Of a stretch of DNA of 64,000 nucleotides, positions 62,992 to 64,000 are shown piece by piece. Position 1 is the stretch's first letter; each line of letters starts with the position of its first letter. The stretch lies in NCBI GenBank assembly GCA_964006375.1, contig OZ023269.1, positions 2,790,001-2,854,000 of the forward strand. The letters are read 5' to 3'. A model generated the notes under the pieces. That model made no database searches, had not been told where the DNA came from, and worked only from the letters and a program-made list of their open reading frames with translations. This DNA is from Tillus elongatus. Lineage: Eukaryota > Arthropoda > Insecta > Coleoptera > Cleridae. Made by a program: the position numbers and the translations under genes.

Positions 62992-63408
62992 TGTTTTGAC
63001 TTTGAGCTGTCTACAAATGTCCGACACGCCAGGTGCATTATTGAATCTTAATAAAGTGTTGCTTGCATTACAAAAGAATGTTTTCAACCCACGTTATCGA
63101 ATGATTTTTCCAAGTCTACAAAATCTACTCGCGCGGCATCTCACAGACGCCTAGACCTACTAGTTATTGTTAATTTCCGAAGCGGCGTAGGTAGAAAGTT
63201 TTCCCACCCATGTACCTTCCTCAGATAGGTAGAAGGTTAGTTGCACCTACTCGTTTCACTTCATACATACACATTGGGAAGTTGTGAGTGATATTACTTG
63301 TGAAGAGTCTGACGCCAGGCGGCACTATCGTTGTAATATTGTACATGAGTATTTGTAGGAAACGTGAGATTTGGCCTATTGTGAGGTGACTTTTCCAAGA
63401 AATAAAAG
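62992..63408. other. 5' region of piggyBac element / unassigned
   Basis: GTAGGTAGAAAG and GATAGGTAGAAGG form a loose repeat at 63188-63237. CGTGAGATTTGGCC and AAGAAATAAAAG precede a possible splice donor. The piggyBac terminal repeat was not identified. Confidence 0.4.
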
Positions 63409-63468
63409 GTGAGTGCCATTGATAACTTGTATATAATTATAACCTACACTTCATTAGCATATATACAG
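63409..63468 (+). other. Possible 60-bp intron in the 5' UTR of the piggyBac gene
   Basis: AAAAG-GTGAGTGCC is a strong donor and CATATATACAG an acceptable acceptor. The acceptor AG ends immediately before the ATG at 63469 that starts the acidic transposase N-terminus. Confidence 0.5.
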
Positions 63469-64000
63469 ATGGAACAAACAAAGGTCTATAAACCCCTTAA
63501 GGAAAAAGTGGCTGAGGTATTGCATATCATGGCAATTGAACCTGATAGTGAGGAATTGTTAGAGGCGAATGATAGTGAAGGTGAAGAAGACAATTTTGAG
63601 GAACAAATAGTCAACACAGATACCGAACTGGAAATAACTGTTTGTGATGAAGATGAAGATCCAAGTTGTGTTGCAGAAAATGTGAATTTTTTAGTTTGGA
63701 AGGACAATGAAACTAAATGAAGGTTAGGATTACTTGCCCGAAAACACGTTCGCATAACATCGTTACTCATTCATCTGGTGTGAAGGCACCAGCAAAGAAC
63801 GCAAAGTGGACTTCGGATTGTTGGAGTGCATTGTTCAGTGCTGAAGTACTGACTATAATCGTCAATAATACTCATAAGTATATCGATAATAGAAAATAAA
63901 TGCACCGCAGGGATAGGGATTGTAAAACTACAGACCTGATTGATATTAAGGATTTTATAGGTCTTTTGTATATGGCAGGATCTAATATAAATAAAATTCC
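63469..64000 (+). pseudogene. piggyBac-type transposase, N-terminal part (runs off window)
   Basis: From the ATG at 63469 comes an acidic N-terminus (EPDSEELLEANDSEGEED) typical of PGBD-like transposases. It ends at TGA 63718 and shifts frame into CPKTRSHNIVTHSSGVK and PAKNAKWTSDCWSALF, which corresponds to the conserved start of the piggyBac catalytic region (NIVTHLPG-like). TAA at 63897 is followed in frame by RDRDCKTTDLIDIKDFIG and LLYMAGSNINKI up to the edge. The DDD catalytic residues lie beyond 64000. One frameshift and one stop suggest a pseudogene. The enzyme would integrate at TTAA. Confidence 0.82.

Overview
The window is a gene-poor, AT-rich stretch of an animal genome, almost certainly arthropod and probably insect. 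It looks like intron or intergenic DNA built from nested, decaying transposable elements. Insect origin is inferred from the mix of families (R1-type, RNase H-bearing I/jockey-like and CR1/jockey-like LINEs, Penelope-like elements, mariner, Tigger/pogo, piggyBac), from a lachesin/DIP-type immunoglobulin exon, and from a short CCTAA run (the insect telomere unit) behind one LINE. The species cannot be named from the sequence.

The only convincing host coding sequence is one 285-bp exon at 23778-24062 (minus strand). It encodes one Ig domain and has good splice sites and phase 1 at both ends. No second exon of that gene was recognised, so its introns appear to run at least about 24 kb on one side and 40 kb on the other.

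Layout. 0-2 kb: 3' end of a LINE, a Penelope-like fragment with a hammerhead-like terminal repeat, and a six-copy 36-bp minisatellite. 2-3.7 kb: a 5'-truncated RNase H LINE with a 13-bp target duplication. 6.2-8.4 kb: a foldback mariner relic. 8.4-9.4 kb: GC-rich modules ending in a LINE 3' tail. 10-16.8 kb: TA-cored composite repeats and another mariner relic. 17.1-23.2 kb: two copies of a third mariner family. 23.8 kb: the Ig exon. 25-25.8 kb: Tigger relic. 27.9-31.4 kb: a GC-rich R1-type LINE next to a piece of a different LINE. 34.1-35.8 kb: a third copy of the same mariner, inside a TA tract. 37.3-38.5 kb: a LINE nested in a mariner relic. 39-42.8 kb: composite repeats, a foldback and a 5S-rRNA-derived repeat. 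44.5-45.3 kb: a 212-bp satellite. 45.8-50.3 kb: more composite repeats. 51.2-52.0 kb: the longest open LINE reading frame. 52.9-54 kb: a Penelope fragment between inverted repeats and TA tracts. 54.5-57 kb: SINE, MITE and AT-rich repeats. 58.7-60.3 kb: tandem and inverted Penelope units with hammerhead-like motifs. 61.8-63 kb: an internally deleted LINE with the same tail as the one at base 1. 63.4-64 kb: a piggyBac transposase running off the window.

The dominant unexplained structure is a dispersed composite repeat. It has a roughly 130-bp left module that starts with a hairpin, a long (TA)n core, and a right module of several hundred bases. The right module carries a tRNA-like segment in three copies and ends near 310-bp inverted-repeat (MITE-like) units in others. 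I count about 17 left modules and about 20 TA tracts (roughly 1.8 kb). Nearly all transposase and reverse transcriptase genes here are broken. What connects the parts is insertion history: mariners in TA tracts, LINEs in mariners, and inverted duplications of element ends.
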